Below are positions 18,658 through 28,397 of a stretch of 64,000 nt of DNA, one piece after another. This DNA comes from an uncultured Lachnospiraceae bacterium (GTDB lineage: Bacteria; Bacillota; Clostridia; Lachnospirales; Lachnospiraceae). The notes beneath the pieces are model-generated. The model saw only the letters and a list, made by a program, of their open reading frames with translations, did not search any database and was not told where the DNA came from. How positions within the stretch are numbered: position 1 is the stretch's first letter; the number at the start of each line of letters is the position of its first letter. The translations under genes and the position numbers were made by a program. The DNA is taken from NCBI GenBank assembly GCA_947631505.1, contig CANRLR010000001.1, positions 124,001 through 188,000 of the forward strand. The letters are read 5' to 3'.

Positions 18658-20955
18658 CTATTGTTCATTCTTTTTCCAATCCTGATAAGATACACACTTT
18701 TCCAATTTCGTAGAATCCTGTGCCGCCCCGCCATTTAATGCCTTAAATATTTTACACAGGTCTTCGTCCTTCTTTATGATTTCCAAAAGGTTTCCCACTA
18801 AAACCATATCTGCTTTCAAAGTATGATTTCCTGTTACCTTTACCTGTCCGGTCGACAAAATCAGACCTGTAAAATCAGCATCTACCGTTACGTCTCCAGT
18901 AGCAATTACAATACCCTTGGAATCACTGCTGATCGTATGAGCACCTTTCACAATCGTAATTCTTCCTCCCGTGGTACTGTCATCCTTCGTTGTAATCGTA
19001 TTCGTAAGATTATTTACTTCGGAGACATCAATGATTTTTCCAGACACCAGTTTATAAGGATCTGCAAAATCCATAGCATTCAGACGGATATCTTCTATCT
19101 CTGCGTCACTTTCATTCGTATCACTCTGTCGTTTTTTCCGTTCTTCGCTTCCGGAGGATAACAGGTTCAGACATCTTCCCAAATAACTCAACGCCATTTT
19201 CCTTCCGTCATCCAGCAGAACAGTCTGAGGTTTTCCTGAAGAATCATAGTAATTAGCAGACTGCATTCCTAAGTTTCCATTTGTTGCTTCATAATTGTAT
19301 ACAATATTTCCTGCAATTAAATAGAGGTTTCCGGAAAAACTGCTATTTCCCATATCCGAAGAAACAAGATAACTCTGTGCCTTTTCCGCAAGCTGTTCCC
19401 GGCTGTTAATGGCATTCCCATCTTCATCATTGACTGTCAGATTTTCTTCTCCTGTATAGAAATCTTTAAAATATTGATTCGCACTTGCCTCATTTTTAAA
19501 GTGTAAGAATAAAAACACATAGCCTGCACTATTGTAATTCGCTACATATGGCTCAGCAGCATCCAGATAATCCTTTAATCCATTACTGGAGTTTAATAAA
19601 TTTGCTTTGATAGATGCTTCTGCAGTATCTGTCAGCTCCGCTGTTGCCAACGGATTATGTTCTCCCGGAATAAAGGAATCCGGTACAAGATATGCCAGCT
19701 GATTGCTCTTCACCGACATCGATTCTCCTGTCATAATATCCGATTCTTCCGGTGTTAAAGATTTACCTGTTTTTTTGTTCTGCGATACAAAAGCACGGCC
19801 AGCCAATATCATTTTTTCCAGATTCGCAGCATCCAGTGTCGTATTGACACCATTTATCAAAATTGCACTGCTATAGTCAGCATTTGCCTTTTCGGAAGCA
19901 CTGCTAAGATTCTGTTTATTATAACTGTATCCGTAATATTTTCCCTCTAATGTTACATCCGTACTGTTATCTTCAATATTCAGATCATTGGAAATATAGG
20001 CGTTTTCGTTCATATGAAACTTCGTTTGATTGCCGTCGGAACCGCCATCCCCATATTTCTTTAACCGGATATTCTGAAGCCACAGATCTCCGGCTCCTGA
20101 TTCCCCTTGAACCTTGACCTGTGCTCCGGTAAAGACGTCCAAGCTTCCTCTGCTGATTATCGTCTTGCTGTTAAAATCCACCTTTGCTCCCGGTGCGATC
20201 TGAATACCGGAATCTTTTTGTCCACTATATACATTTCCGGTAAAAGAAGTTTTTATATTTGCCATACTGTCTACCGACAGCATATCATCCGAAATAGAAA
20301 TGTAATCTTTTAATTCATCAAAGGTAGAATCCCCCTCGAATTTATAGTCCGGTACCCGGAACACGATATCTGTGTTTATTGTAGAACGATATCCGGAAGA
20401 ATCCGTATAATCAATCAATAAATTTTTTAAAGTCAGCATATATCCCTTTTTACTGTCATAATTCGTTACGAGCTGAAGGTTACTTCCTGCTTTCACCTGA
20501 ACAGCATCGGGAACAGTAGAGAACTTTTTCAGCTTATCCAGCACAGAACTACTGCACGGAATCAGTTCTCCCGCCCTATTTTTTATATCCTCTTCTGTAT
20601 ATACTGTATGGTTATCATTAATCTTTTTGGCAAGCTCACTCAGATATTTTTTCGCATATACTTCTTTCATTGAGGCTTTCTCTGCCGTATAATTTTCCAA
20701 TACTTTTGTGTATGCCTCTTTACTGGCATCCCCGGCATATTCCAGTAATCCGGTACGGACTTCTTCTAAAATACCTTCTGTCTGATAAAAATTATCGGCA
20801 GAATTCCGGTCCACCAATACCGTAACAAGATATTTACTCGCCACGGTCAGTACAGTAAGTCCAATTGCCGAAAGAAATACAACACCAATGATTACTGAAA
20901 CCAAAGAGGAACCTTCCCTTTTATTTTGTTTTCGGCTTTTCAACTTCCGTACCAT
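18658..20955 (-). CDS. Very large (765 aa) PilX-like pilin-related protein
   Basis: 765 aa, several times the size of a usual minor pilin. The N-terminus MVRKLKSRKQNKREG is followed by SSLVSVIIGVVFLSAIGLTVLTVA, a PilX-type class III signal; Ser replaces Glu at +5. The long ectodomain has beta-solenoid-like stretches rich in Val, Asp, Gly and Asn (FTGNVYSGQKDSGIQI, GIVIATGDVTVDADFTGLI). These resemble bactofilin-like or polymer-forming repeats. It starts three bases after the PilV-like stop. It may be a tip-located or adhesive minor pilin. The prepilin reading is well supported; the ectodomain role is inferred. Confidence 0.8.
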   Translation of the reverse strand: MVRKLKSRKQNKREGSSLVSVIIGVVFLSAIGLTVLTVASKYLVTVLVDRNSADNFYQTEGILEEVRTGLLEYAGDASKEAYTKVLENYTAEKASMKEVYAKKYLSELAKKINDNHTVYTEEDIKNRAGELIPCSSSVLDKLKKFSTVPDAVQVKAGSNLQLVTNYDSKKGYMLTLKNLLIDYTDSSGYRSTINTDIVFRVPDYKFEGDSTFDELKDYISISDDMLSVDSMANIKTSFTGNVYSGQKDSGIQIAPGAKVDFNSKTIISRGSLDVFTGAQVKVQGESGAGDLWLQNIRLKKYGDGGSDGNQTKFHMNENAYISNDLNIEDNSTDVTLEGKYYGYSYNKQNLSSASEKANADYSSAILINGVNTTLDAANLEKMILAGRAFVSQNKKTGKSLTPEESDIMTGESMSVKSNQLAYLVPDSFIPGEHNPLATAELTDTAEASIKANLLNSSNGLKDYLDAAEPYVANYNSAGYVFLFLHFKNEASANQYFKDFYTGEENLTVNDEDGNAINSREQLAEKAQSYLVSSDMGNSSFSGNLYLIAGNIVYNYEATNGNLGMQSANYYDSSGKPQTVLLDDGRKMALSYLGRCLNLLSSGSEERKKRQSDTNESDAEIEDIRLNAMDFADPYKLVSGKIIDVSEVNNLTNTITTKDDSTTGGRITIVKGAHTISSDSKGIVIATGDVTVDADFTGLILSTGQVKVTGNHTLKADMVLVGNLLEIIKKDEDLCKIFKALNGGAAQDSTKLEKCVSYQDWKKNEQ

Positions 20956-20957
20956 AG

Positions 20958-22040
20958 CTATTCTCCTTTCGACGTTTCCAAATGGGTAATCCGATTCAAT
21001 TCTGTAAAACTTGTTTCCGATTCGTCATAAACATCGATTATTATCTTGGCAATTCTCTTACCGGATGAGTCATGTTGAATCATTTCAGAAGATGCCGCAA
21101 GATTCGTCGGTACACCATTTGTATAATAAGCTGCCCATGCAGCCTGCCCATGAGAGGTATCAAAATTCAGGGAATAGCCTGTTTTCGGTTTCTTTACTTC
21201 TTTCTGACAGACAAAATATACATGTATCTTTTCTGCCTCTGCCTGTGTAATCGAAGAATCAAAATCTACCTCCACACTTTCTGCTGCATTATCTTGGATA
21301 ATATTATAGAAAAAGTAAATGTTTTCCAGCTTGCTGATTTCAATTTCCGTATCCTCCACATCTGCCGAATAGGTATAGGTTTTGCCATTATTCGTATAAC
21401 GATACAAGTAATACCCTCTCACATTATACACATCCGCATTTTTTTTATGAACACTCAGACACAAGGTTCTCACCATATTATTTTTAATTTCTGTTTCCGA
21501 TTTTGTCGGATTACTATATAAAAAATTACTGAAAGCTGTATCTGCTTGATCCGTTTCGGACAGGACCACATTCGTATCTGCATACACTTCTTTCAGTTCC
21601 GGCATAGCATAACCATTATATTGGGCATCTATTTTATCCCCATTGACATCAATGTTATTCCCACTGGCATCCTTCGTCTCATAGTTATAGTCAATGGTTA
21701 CCTTTGCCTGATAGGTATAACCATCTTCGGTAACTTTTTTGGTAAGAGAAGTTTTTTTTGCCGAGGCATCATAAGGGGAATCTACGGTCCAGCTGCTCGC
21801 TGACACAGAACCTCCCGAAACAAGCTTCTCTTCAATCTGCTCAAAAGTTTCACATCCATTCAATTCTTCTGCTACAGACTGAGCAACAATCGTTGCCCTG
21901 TGAGTATCCTTCCCGTCCGAAGCAGCTACTGACGCATGGGCAAAATAAGCGAGAATGGGCATGGAAAGGACAGCTAGTATGGCAACTGCAATAATTACTT
22001 CAATCAAAGAAAATCCTTCTTTTGCATTGATCCGATTCAT
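20958..22040 (-). CDS. Type IV pilin-like minor pilin (PilV/PulI-like, 360 aa)
   Basis: 360 aa. The leader MNRINAKEG is followed by FSLIEVIIAVAILAVLSMPILAYFAHASVAASDGKDTHRATIVAQSVAEELNG, which is the PilV pattern including the AQSVAEEL helix. Glu is present at +5. The C-terminal half is not recognised. AAAGGAGAGG precedes the ATG. It belongs to the minor pilin set V-X-H-W. Confidence 0.86.
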   Translation of the reverse strand: MNRINAKEGFSLIEVIIAVAILAVLSMPILAYFAHASVAASDGKDTHRATIVAQSVAEELNGCETFEQIEEKLVSGGSVSASSWTVDSPYDASAKKTSLTKKVTEDGYTYQAKVTIDYNYETKDASGNNIDVNGDKIDAQYNGYAMPELKEVYADTNVVLSETDQADTAFSNFLYSNPTKSETEIKNNMVRTLCLSVHKKNADVYNVRGYYLYRYTNNGKTYTYSADVEDTEIEISKLENIYFFYNIIQDNAAESVEVDFDSSITQAEAEKIHVYFVCQKEVKKPKTGYSLNFDTSHGQAAWAAYYTNGVPTNLAASSEMIQHDSSGKRIAKIIIDVYDESETSFTELNRITHLETSKGE

Positions 22041-22065
22041 CCGATCCTCTCCTTTCGTCCCTGCA

Positions 22066-22806
22066 CTAATTTTTTAATACACCAAATATACTATCGGTTC
22101 CGATTGAGATTCCCTTAACATCCGGCTCCTTATATGGCTTGCCGTTTCCATTCAATTCAAAATAATTAATATTTATTGTACCGGTCAGTTTTCCGGTCTT
22201 CACATCATAATTCAAGTTTGTATTCGTTACAGCCATATGCTCCTTATTGTCGGAAACCCAGTCTAATGCTTTCATAATCTGTTTCATCGTACCCGTCATC
22301 TCAATTTCATAAGACGAATACTTTCCAACCATATGGTCAACAGTCGTCTGCTCCTCCGGTGATGCTTCAATCCCGGAAGGAGAGGCCGCTTCCGTTTCAC
22401 TCGTATTGGAAACCTGATTCTGCTGTTCTTCCGCGGAAATAATCTTACCCTCTTTTAAGAAATCTATCGCCTCACCCGGTTTAATTGCCGTGACACGGAC
22501 ACCACTCTTGACCATCATCAGATACACATTGTATATTGCTTTCTGCTGGGTCATCATACACGGAAATTCTTTTGTATACGTATCAACCGCCTTTTGGTGC
22601 TTTTCCGAGGTTTCCTGCAGCTCATTTACTTTTATCTGTAACTGGCTCAGATAATTGACCCGATTCCTGAACTGTCGTGTTTGATTTTCAATTTGTGTAA
22701 CCGTATCCTGATTACGCTGAAAGATAAAGAAGAAGGCACATAACAGCACAACTAATCCGGCACTGATAAGAATTGCTTTCTTTGCCGTCGTACTTAATTT
22801 TCCCAT
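22066..22806 (-). CDS. pilO: Type IV pilus alignment protein PilO-like
   Basis: 246 aa. A short cytoplasmic tail, one transmembrane helix at about residues 11-29 (ILISAGLVVLLCAFFFIF), a coiled-coil segment (QIENQTRQFRNRVNYLSQLQIKVNELQ) and a ferredoxin-like periplasmic-type domain match PilO architecture. It would pair with PilN in the inner-membrane assembly platform. Its ribosome site lies inside the end of the pilM-pilN gene, one base before its ATG. Sequence similarity to PilO is weak; position and topology carry the call. Confidence 0.8.
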   Translation of the reverse strand: MGKLSTTAKKAILISAGLVVLLCAFFFIFQRNQDTVTQIENQTRQFRNRVNYLSQLQIKVNELQETSEKHQKAVDTYTKEFPCMMTQQKAIYNVYLMMVKSGVRVTAIKPGEAIDFLKEGKIISAEEQQNQVSNTSETEAASPSGIEASPEEQTTVDHMVGKYSSYEIEMTGTMKQIMKALDWVSDNKEHMAVTNTNLNYDVKTGKLTGTININYFELNGNGKPYKEPDVKGISIGTDSIFGVLKN

Positions 22807-22807
22807 C

Positions 22808-24433
22808 TTACTGCACCTCCTGTTCGGAAGCTGAAACCAGCTTTTTATATTGGAACGTTAACGTATAGGTATACTGTTTCCGCCCTGTTACCTCGTCACT
22901 TGTTTCCGCAATTTCATCAATCCATACTTTCTCAATATTATCAATCTTATTCAACTGGATACGAAGCACCGGCAATGATGACAGCCGGTCTGTTGTTGTT
23001 GCACTGATCGTCACCTTTTCTTCATCGGACTGAATACTCTGAATCCGGAATGATTTTGGTACAATCGCTGAAATCTGTGTCAATAATTCATGAAAATGGT
23101 TATTATGCGTATCTGTATAATTTCTAATGATCTGTGTCAGTAAATAATTATTCTCAATGGATACCAAATCATTATACTGCTGTTCAATCGGAATCAGGGC
23201 ATTATATCTCGATTTCATGGCATCTCTTTCTTCTTTTGCCACAAAGAGCTGAATAAATGATAACCCTGCCAGAACAACACTTAACAGCATCAAGCCGGAA
23301 AAAATAAGAACTGCTCCTGTCAAAGAACCTTTTTTCGCTTCCCGGTTTGCAATTTCCCTTGGCACAAAACGTACCGGTTCAAATACAGAGCCAAAACAAT
23401 TCAAATACTGCAAAATCGCTGCATCAATCGTAATTTTGCGGTTAAAACGAATTCCTTGGATTTCATTTGGGGTGGTAACCGGAATTCCCAGTTCATTCGA
23501 CATGAGTTCATGAATACCCGCCACACTGCATCCCTGTCCGGTACAGATAATATTGAGAATCGGCTGTTCTTTATATTTCGTATTATAGTATTCAATCACA
23601 CGGGATATATTACTAATTAAAAACTCACCGCTGTCCGTCACTTCAATTCGCTTCTCTACCGAAAAATCATTTTCCGGATTGGAAGCATTCAAATTATGCA
23701 GTAACACCCGCTGCGTTGTGAGAATCTGATATGCCCTTTCATAATCATTGGCCTGAAAAACCTCTTCCTGTATCATTGCTTCCGTAAAGACATTTACACC
23801 ATACGGTACCACTCGCTGCAACAATAGTTTGTCGGATGTAATAACATTGATCAGTGTACTGTTCCGATTTACCTGAATTGCCATCGTAACGCCTTCCTTT
23901 ACCTGACGTCTCATCATCTGGAAGATACCGTTACCGTCCGCATCCACAGCAATCATATTAAAGCCACAGGCTTCTGCCAGTGCGTAATAGCTTTCAACAA
24001 GCTCCGAAGGTGCTGCAAAAACACGGACATCCTGTACTTTGCCATTCTCTCCGTCTTCCCACTCTTTTCCCTGAACCTGATAGGAAAATATATATTTTTC
24101 CATATCAACAGGGAACATATCCGGAACTTTTGCCATCACGACCTGCTGCTGTTTTGCCTTCTGCACAGCCGGTATCACCGTTTCACGGCTGGCAATTTTA
24201 GAAGAGGCAATGGTAAAAATCACATCTTTGGTACGAATTCCTTTTTCCTGACAAGCCTTTTTTATCCGGCGTGCCACTTCTATTACATCTATGATAACGC
24301 CTTCCTTCACCGCATTTTCCGGTGTGGGAACACGAACACAGCCATATACCGTCGGTGTACTGACACCGTTCTCCATATGAACGATATGAGTAGTCTTTTC
24401 CCCGACACGGACTACTACGACCTTCTTAGCCAT
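22808..24433 (-). CDS. pilM: PilM-PilN fusion protein
   Basis: 541 aa. Residues 1 to about 350 are an actin/FtsA-like PilM ATPase fold (VVVRVGEKTTHIVHMENG, VIFTIASSKIASRETVIPA, FNMIAVDADGNGIFQMMRR, GQGCSVAGIHELMSNELG). Residues 371-396 are a transmembrane helix. The remaining 145 residues are a PilN-like coiled coil and globular domain (PKSFRIQSIQSDEEKVTISATT). In most systems PilM and PilN are separate and PilN's N-terminal peptide binds PilM. Here the two are one chain. Followed at once by pilO. Confidence 0.88.
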   Translation of the reverse strand: MAKKVVVVRVGEKTTHIVHMENGVSTPTVYGCVRVPTPENAVKEGVIIDVIEVARRIKKACQEKGIRTKDVIFTIASSKIASRETVIPAVQKAKQQQVVMAKVPDMFPVDMEKYIFSYQVQGKEWEDGENGKVQDVRVFAAPSELVESYYALAEACGFNMIAVDADGNGIFQMMRRQVKEGVTMAIQVNRNSTLINVITSDKLLLQRVVPYGVNVFTEAMIQEEVFQANDYERAYQILTTQRVLLHNLNASNPENDFSVEKRIEVTDSGEFLISNISRVIEYYNTKYKEQPILNIICTGQGCSVAGIHELMSNELGIPVTTPNEIQGIRFNRKITIDAAILQYLNCFGSVFEPVRFVPREIANREAKKGSLTGAVLIFSGLMLLSVVLAGLSFIQLFVAKEERDAMKSRYNALIPIEQQYNDLVSIENNYLLTQIIRNYTDTHNNHFHELLTQISAIVPKSFRIQSIQSDEEKVTISATTTDRLSSLPVLRIQLNKIDNIEKVWIDEIAETSDEVTGRKQYTYTLTFQYKKLVSASEQEVQ

Positions 24434-24538
24434 CTACCTTTCCTCCCATAAAATAATTTCTTTTGTTGTTTTGAAAACACTCTTTCTCTTGCCTGTTATT
24501 GAACAATAATGCTTTCAAAGCAACAAAATCCGAAAACA

Positions 24539-25315
24539 CTACGATATCAAAAACATATTCAAATACCAGTTATAAATCTGATTCCCCCACAATACAGCAA
24601 TCAATACGCCAATGGACAAATACGGTCCAAACGGAAATCTCCCGTTTTCCTTTGTGATAAGAATTTTCATTCCCTGAACAATCACGCCAAGAACAGAACC
24701 AATCACAACAGCAAACAGACCATGTCCCCATCCAATACATAAACCGGCGCATGCCATCAATTCCACATCACCAAGTCCCAGTCCGCTCTTTCCGGTAACC
24801 GCCCGAAACAGGAATGCACATAATAGCAGAAAAAGGCTTACAAAAAAGAAGCCAATTACATAATAATACCACTGTTCCAAATGTAATAATAAATGTACAA
24901 TTCCAACTGCAAGAACAACCGCGTCCGCCCCTGTAGGAATCAACATCGTTCGATAATCAATGACACTGAGTACCAGTAGTGCAGATACCATAATACAATA
25001 TAACACACTATCCATATTCAGTCCATTTACAAAAAATACCAACAGATACAAAAGTCCATTCAGGCTTTCGATTATGGGGTATTGTGCTGAAATCTTTGTG
25101 CCGCAGTACCGGCATTTTCCCTTTAAGAACACCCAGCTGAAGAGCGGTACTAAATCGTACCACTTCAGCTTGTGCCCACATACCATACAATGAGAACCCA
25201 CTGTAATCAGGTTTTCCTCTTTCGGTATCCGGTATATACATACATTAAGAAAACTTCCTATCACGATACCGTATAAAAATATAATTATGTAGAGGATGAA
25301 GTGCTCCGGATTCAT
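24539..25315 (-). CDS. pilD: Prepilin peptidase (A24 family)
   Basis: 258 aa, polytopic. The N-terminal methylase-type domain has GSFLNVCIYRIP and two CxxC pairs (CMVC, CRYC). The catalytic aspartates are in VIDYRTMLIP and SGLGLGDVELMA (GxGD motif). It removes leaders from the pilin and the four minor pilin-like proteins in this operon. GGAGAACCCAC precedes the ATG. It follows the major pilin gene. Confidence 0.95.
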   Translation of the reverse strand: MNPEHFILYIIIFLYGIVIGSFLNVCIYRIPKEENLITVGSHCMVCGHKLKWYDLVPLFSWVFLKGKCRYCGTKISAQYPIIESLNGLLYLLVFFVNGLNMDSVLYCIMVSALLVLSVIDYRTMLIPTGADAVVLAVGIVHLLLHLEQWYYYVIGFFFVSLFLLLCAFLFRAVTGKSGLGLGDVELMACAGLCIGWGHGLFAVVIGSVLGVIVQGMKILITKENGRFPFGPYLSIGVLIAVLWGNQIYNWYLNMFLIS

Positions 25316-25358
25316 GTGGGTTCTCCTTAAATTCTTTTAATCGTACACAGCGTACCGA

Positions 25359-25862
25359 TTAGTTGCTTACAACAAATGCTTTTCCACCAGCTGTTTTTGA
25401 AAGAGTATCACCATATCCGGTTTCATTATACTCAGAAAGAACAGCTTTGTTACCATCTGTACTTGCAAAAGTCATAATCGTATTAGAGGCAGTGTCATAT
25501 TTACAATAAACCTTTGCCCCTTTGTTTTTGTCAGCCTGCAGTTCAGTATTACCATTGCCAAGGACCTTTTTCATTGCTTCGAAAACTTTCTTATCATTCG
25601 TATTAGCTGGCACCGTCGCACCATCATACAGGAATGTACCCGTACCGGATACTTTTGTGTCAGCAACACCTGTTACCAAGGCAGAATTAACAGCATCCAG
25701 TGTTGTCAAATCTTTACTTTCCTTACTCTTTGCCAAATAAGGAATAACGGCTAGTGCAACAACACCAATCAGAATAGCCATAATTGCGATTACGATAATC
25801 AATTCAACAAGGGAGAAGCCTTCTCTCTCGCCACTTAAATACTTCTGAAGTTTTTGTTTCAT
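25359..25862 (-). CDS. pilA: Major type IV pilin
   Basis: 167 aa from the ATG at 25862, after AGGAGAG; an upstream in-frame start would read through the 5' leader. The leader is 15 residues, ending EREG, then FSLVELIIVIAIMAILIGVVALAVIPYLAKSKESKD with Glu at +5. The mature protein is about 152 aa. It has its own promoter and long leader, as expected for an abundant subunit. The globular part (DAVNSALVTGVADTKVSGTG) is similar to Clostridium PilA proteins in size. Confidence 0.92.
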   Translation of the reverse strand: MKQKLQKYLSGEREGFSLVELIIVIAIMAILIGVVALAVIPYLAKSKESKDLTTLDAVNSALVTGVADTKVSGTGTFLYDGATVPANTNDKKVFEAMKKVLGNGNTELQADKNKGAKVYCKYDTASNTIMTFASTDGNKAVLSEYNETGYGDTLSKTAGGKAFVVSN

Positions 25863-25943
25863 AATTTTACTCTCCTTTTTTAATATTTTTTGCTTTATGG
25901 GAGAATTCCCCACTTCAAAAGAATTCACTCCACTCCACATTTT

Positions 25944-25968
25944 GTCTGAATCAGTATCCAATTCAGAC
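25944..25968 (-). promoter_or_regulatory. Hairpin in the pilA 5' leader
   Basis: GTCTGAAT pairs with ATTCAGAC (8 bp, 9-base loop) in the transcribed leader about 80-100 nt before the pilA ATG. No T-run follows, so it is more likely a stability or processing element than a terminator. Confidence 0.5.
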
Positions 25969-25978
25969 ATTTTACATT

Positions 25979-26007
25979 ATTATACCGTATTTATCCACTT
26001 TTTTCAA
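25979..26007 (-). promoter_or_regulatory. Strong internal promoter for pilA
   Basis: TTGAAA (26002-26007) and a perfect TATAAT (25979-25984) with a 17-bp spacer lie between pilC and pilA. The start site would be about 110 nt upstream of the pilA ATG. Confidence 0.87.
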
Positions 26008-26054
26008 GTCATCCATAAAAATTATTTTCTATTTTTTCCTTTTTCTATTCCTTT

Positions 26055-27272
26055 TTATGCATTTCCCGCATTTTGATAAATAGACAGCATCGGCATTAAT
26101 ACAGCACCGATAATTCCACCGACCAATACTGCCAGCACGATAATGATTGCCGGTTCCATTGCGGTGGTAAGATTTTTGGTAGCTTCTTCTACTTCCATTT
26201 CATAATACTCAGCTACCTTATCCAGCATCTGCTCTGTTGTACCGGTCTCCTCACCGATTCTTAACATATGGGTTACCATGGGCGGAAATACGCCAGAGGA
26301 CTGCAGCGGTTCCGACATCGGAATTCCCTCCATAACCTCTTGCCGGCATCCTTTAATCGCCTGACGGATGATCCGGTTCTCAATAACATCTGCCACAATT
26401 TCCAATGCCTGCACGAGCGGCACACCGGACATAATAAGGGTTGACATTGTCAAAGAAAATTTTGCGGACGCATTTTTAACCGAAAAGTTACGGAACATCG
26501 GGATTTTTAATGCAATAAAACTCGTCGTTTTTTTTCCCCATTCGGTTCCTTTTGCATAAATGATAAAACCAAAAAACAGAATAAGACCAATTGAGAGAGG
26601 CACAACATTTCCCGTCACAAATTTACTGGCAGCAATAACCGCTAACGTAAGTCCCGGGAGCTCCTCGTCCATAGAATCAAATGCCGACTGAAAATTCGGA
26701 ATCACCGTTGACAAGAGGATAATGACTACAATAATTGCCACAATTAATACCACGATCGGATAAATCATGGCAGAACGAACCATGGATACCAATTTCATAT
26801 CTTTATCAAACTGTTTACAAATACGGTCAAAAGAAATCTCCAAATTACCCGTTGCCTCTCCGGCCGCCACCATATGAATCAGCAAATCCGGAAACACCTT
26901 TCCCTCTGCTGCCATAGCATTCGCAAGAGTATCGCCCTTTTCCACATTTACCTGTACATTAAATAATGCCTTTTTCAAATATTTGTTTTCCGTCTGGTCC
27001 TGCACCATCCGGAGCCCGTCAATCACTGTTACACCTGCTGTCAAAATACTGTAGAACTGTTTACAAAAAATGGTAATATCCTTTTTCTTCACAGGATTAC
27101 CAATCGTAATATTCCAACTGGCGTCACTCAGTGCATTGGATTCTTTAATTTCAAGAACTACACTGCCATCTCCTTTTAACTTGGCAATTGCCGCTTCCTC
27201 CGAAGACGCCTCCGTAAAACCTTTTTTCTCTTTTCCATACTTGTCAGTAATCAGGTATTTGTATCTTGCCAC
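26055..27272 (-). CDS. pilC: Type IV pilus platform protein PilC
   Basis: 405 aa with two GspF domains. Cytoplasmic segments include DITIFCKQFYSILTAGVTVIDGLRMV and FSLTMSTLIMSGVPLVQALEIVADVIEN; MLRIGEETGTTEQMLDKVAEYYEMEVE is the second-domain signature. Three transmembrane helices are visible. PilC couples the PilB and PilT motors to pilin insertion or removal. It lies downstream of pilT and before the pilA promoter. Confidence 0.95.
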   Translation of the reverse strand: MARYKYLITDKYGKEKKGFTEASSEEAAIAKLKGDGSVVLEIKESNALSDASWNITIGNPVKKKDITIFCKQFYSILTAGVTVIDGLRMVQDQTENKYLKKALFNVQVNVEKGDTLANAMAAEGKVFPDLLIHMVAAGEATGNLEISFDRICKQFDKDMKLVSMVRSAMIYPIVVLIVAIIVVIILLSTVIPNFQSAFDSMDEELPGLTLAVIAASKFVTGNVVPLSIGLILFFGFIIYAKGTEWGKKTTSFIALKIPMFRNFSVKNASAKFSLTMSTLIMSGVPLVQALEIVADVIENRIIRQAIKGCRQEVMEGIPMSEPLQSSGVFPPMVTHMLRIGEETGTTEQMLDKVAEYYEMEVEEATKNLTTAMEPAIIIVLAVLVGGIIGAVLMPMLSIYQNAGNA

Positions 27273-27289
27273 CGCAAATCCCCCTTTTA

Positions 27290-28342
27290 TTAAATTAATT
27301 TTCTTATCAGGCTTCCCTTATCTTGTGCGAACAGAAGTGCGTCCTCCTTAGTTATTGCCCTTGCGCGGTATAATTCAAACAATGCATCATCCATTGTGAT
27401 CATTCCCATCTGACGGCTGGTCTGAATAATGGATGGAATCTGATGTGGCTTCGCTTCACGAATCAAATTACGGATGGCACTGTTCGCATACATAATTTCA
27501 AATGCTGCCACCCGGCCGCTCCGGTCTGCCGTCGGCAACAGCTGCTGCGATATAATTGCTTCGAGCAGAGTAGCCAGCTGAATCCGAATCTGAGCCTGCT
27601 GATGAGTCGGAAATACATCAATAATACGTTCCACTGTCGGCACAGCTCCGATCGTATGTAACGTAGAGAATACAAGATGTCCTGTCTCTGCTGCTGTAAC
27701 CGCTGTCGCGATGGTATCCAGATCTCTCATCTCTCCTACCAGAATCACATCCGGATCTTCACGAAGTGCAGCACGGAGAGCTGCTGCATAAGACTGTGTA
27801 TCAATTCCGATTTCACGCTGATTCACAACGGATTTTGCATGACTGTGCAAATACTCAATGGGATCTTCCAGCGTAATAATATGTTTGCTGTATTTTTGGT
27901 TAATAATATTAATAAGAGAGGCCAGTGTAGTAGATTTACCACTACCGGTCGGACCCGTTACGAGAACAAGCCCCCTCTTCTTTGTTGTCAGTTCCAAGAC
28001 CGAATCCGGGAGTCCTAAGCTCTCCGGTGTCGGAATTTCTGTATTTACAAGACGAATGACAAAGGATAATGTCCCTCGCTGTTTAAAAATATTAACACGG
28101 AACCGTCCTACCCCGCGAATGGCATAAGAAAAATCCACCTCACCATCTTTGTTGAACCGTTCAACCAGCCTTCCCGGAATCATCTGCTCTACTAATGACT
28201 TTGAATCCGGCGGCAGAATCCGGTCCTCTGTTAAATTTACCAATACGCCATTGACACGGCATTTGGGTGGAATTCCCACCGATACATGCAAATCGGATGC
28301 TCCTATCTGTCTTGCTCTTGTCAGTAATTCATCAATTTTCAT
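27290..28342 (-). CDS. pilT: Pilus retraction ATPase PilT
   Basis: 350 aa from the ATG at 28342, after AAGGGGAC; a longer frame starts in an unlikely acidic extension. Walker A GPTGSGKST is at residues 130-138, with Walker B VILVGEMRD and GHLVFSTLHT. The C-terminal AIRNLIRE motif, specific to PilT, is intact, so the pilus should retract (twitching or DNA uptake). The gene follows pilB closely. Confidence 0.95.
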   Translation of the reverse strand: MKIDELLTRARQIGASDLHVSVGIPPKCRVNGVLVNLTEDRILPPDSKSLVEQMIPGRLVERFNKDGEVDFSYAIRGVGRFRVNIFKQRGTLSFVIRLVNTEIPTPESLGLPDSVLELTTKKRGLVLVTGPTGSGKSTTLASLINIINQKYSKHIITLEDPIEYLHSHAKSVVNQREIGIDTQSYAAALRAALREDPDVILVGEMRDLDTIATAVTAAETGHLVFSTLHTIGAVPTVERIIDVFPTHQQAQIRIQLATLLEAIISQQLLPTADRSGRVAAFEIMYANSAIRNLIREAKPHQIPSIIQTSRQMGMITMDDALFELYRARAITKEDALLFAQDKGSLIRKLI

Positions 28343-28397
28343 GTTGTCCCCTTCTTCTCCTTCACAAAGTGCTGCGTTCATTTTTCAGTCAGCACTT

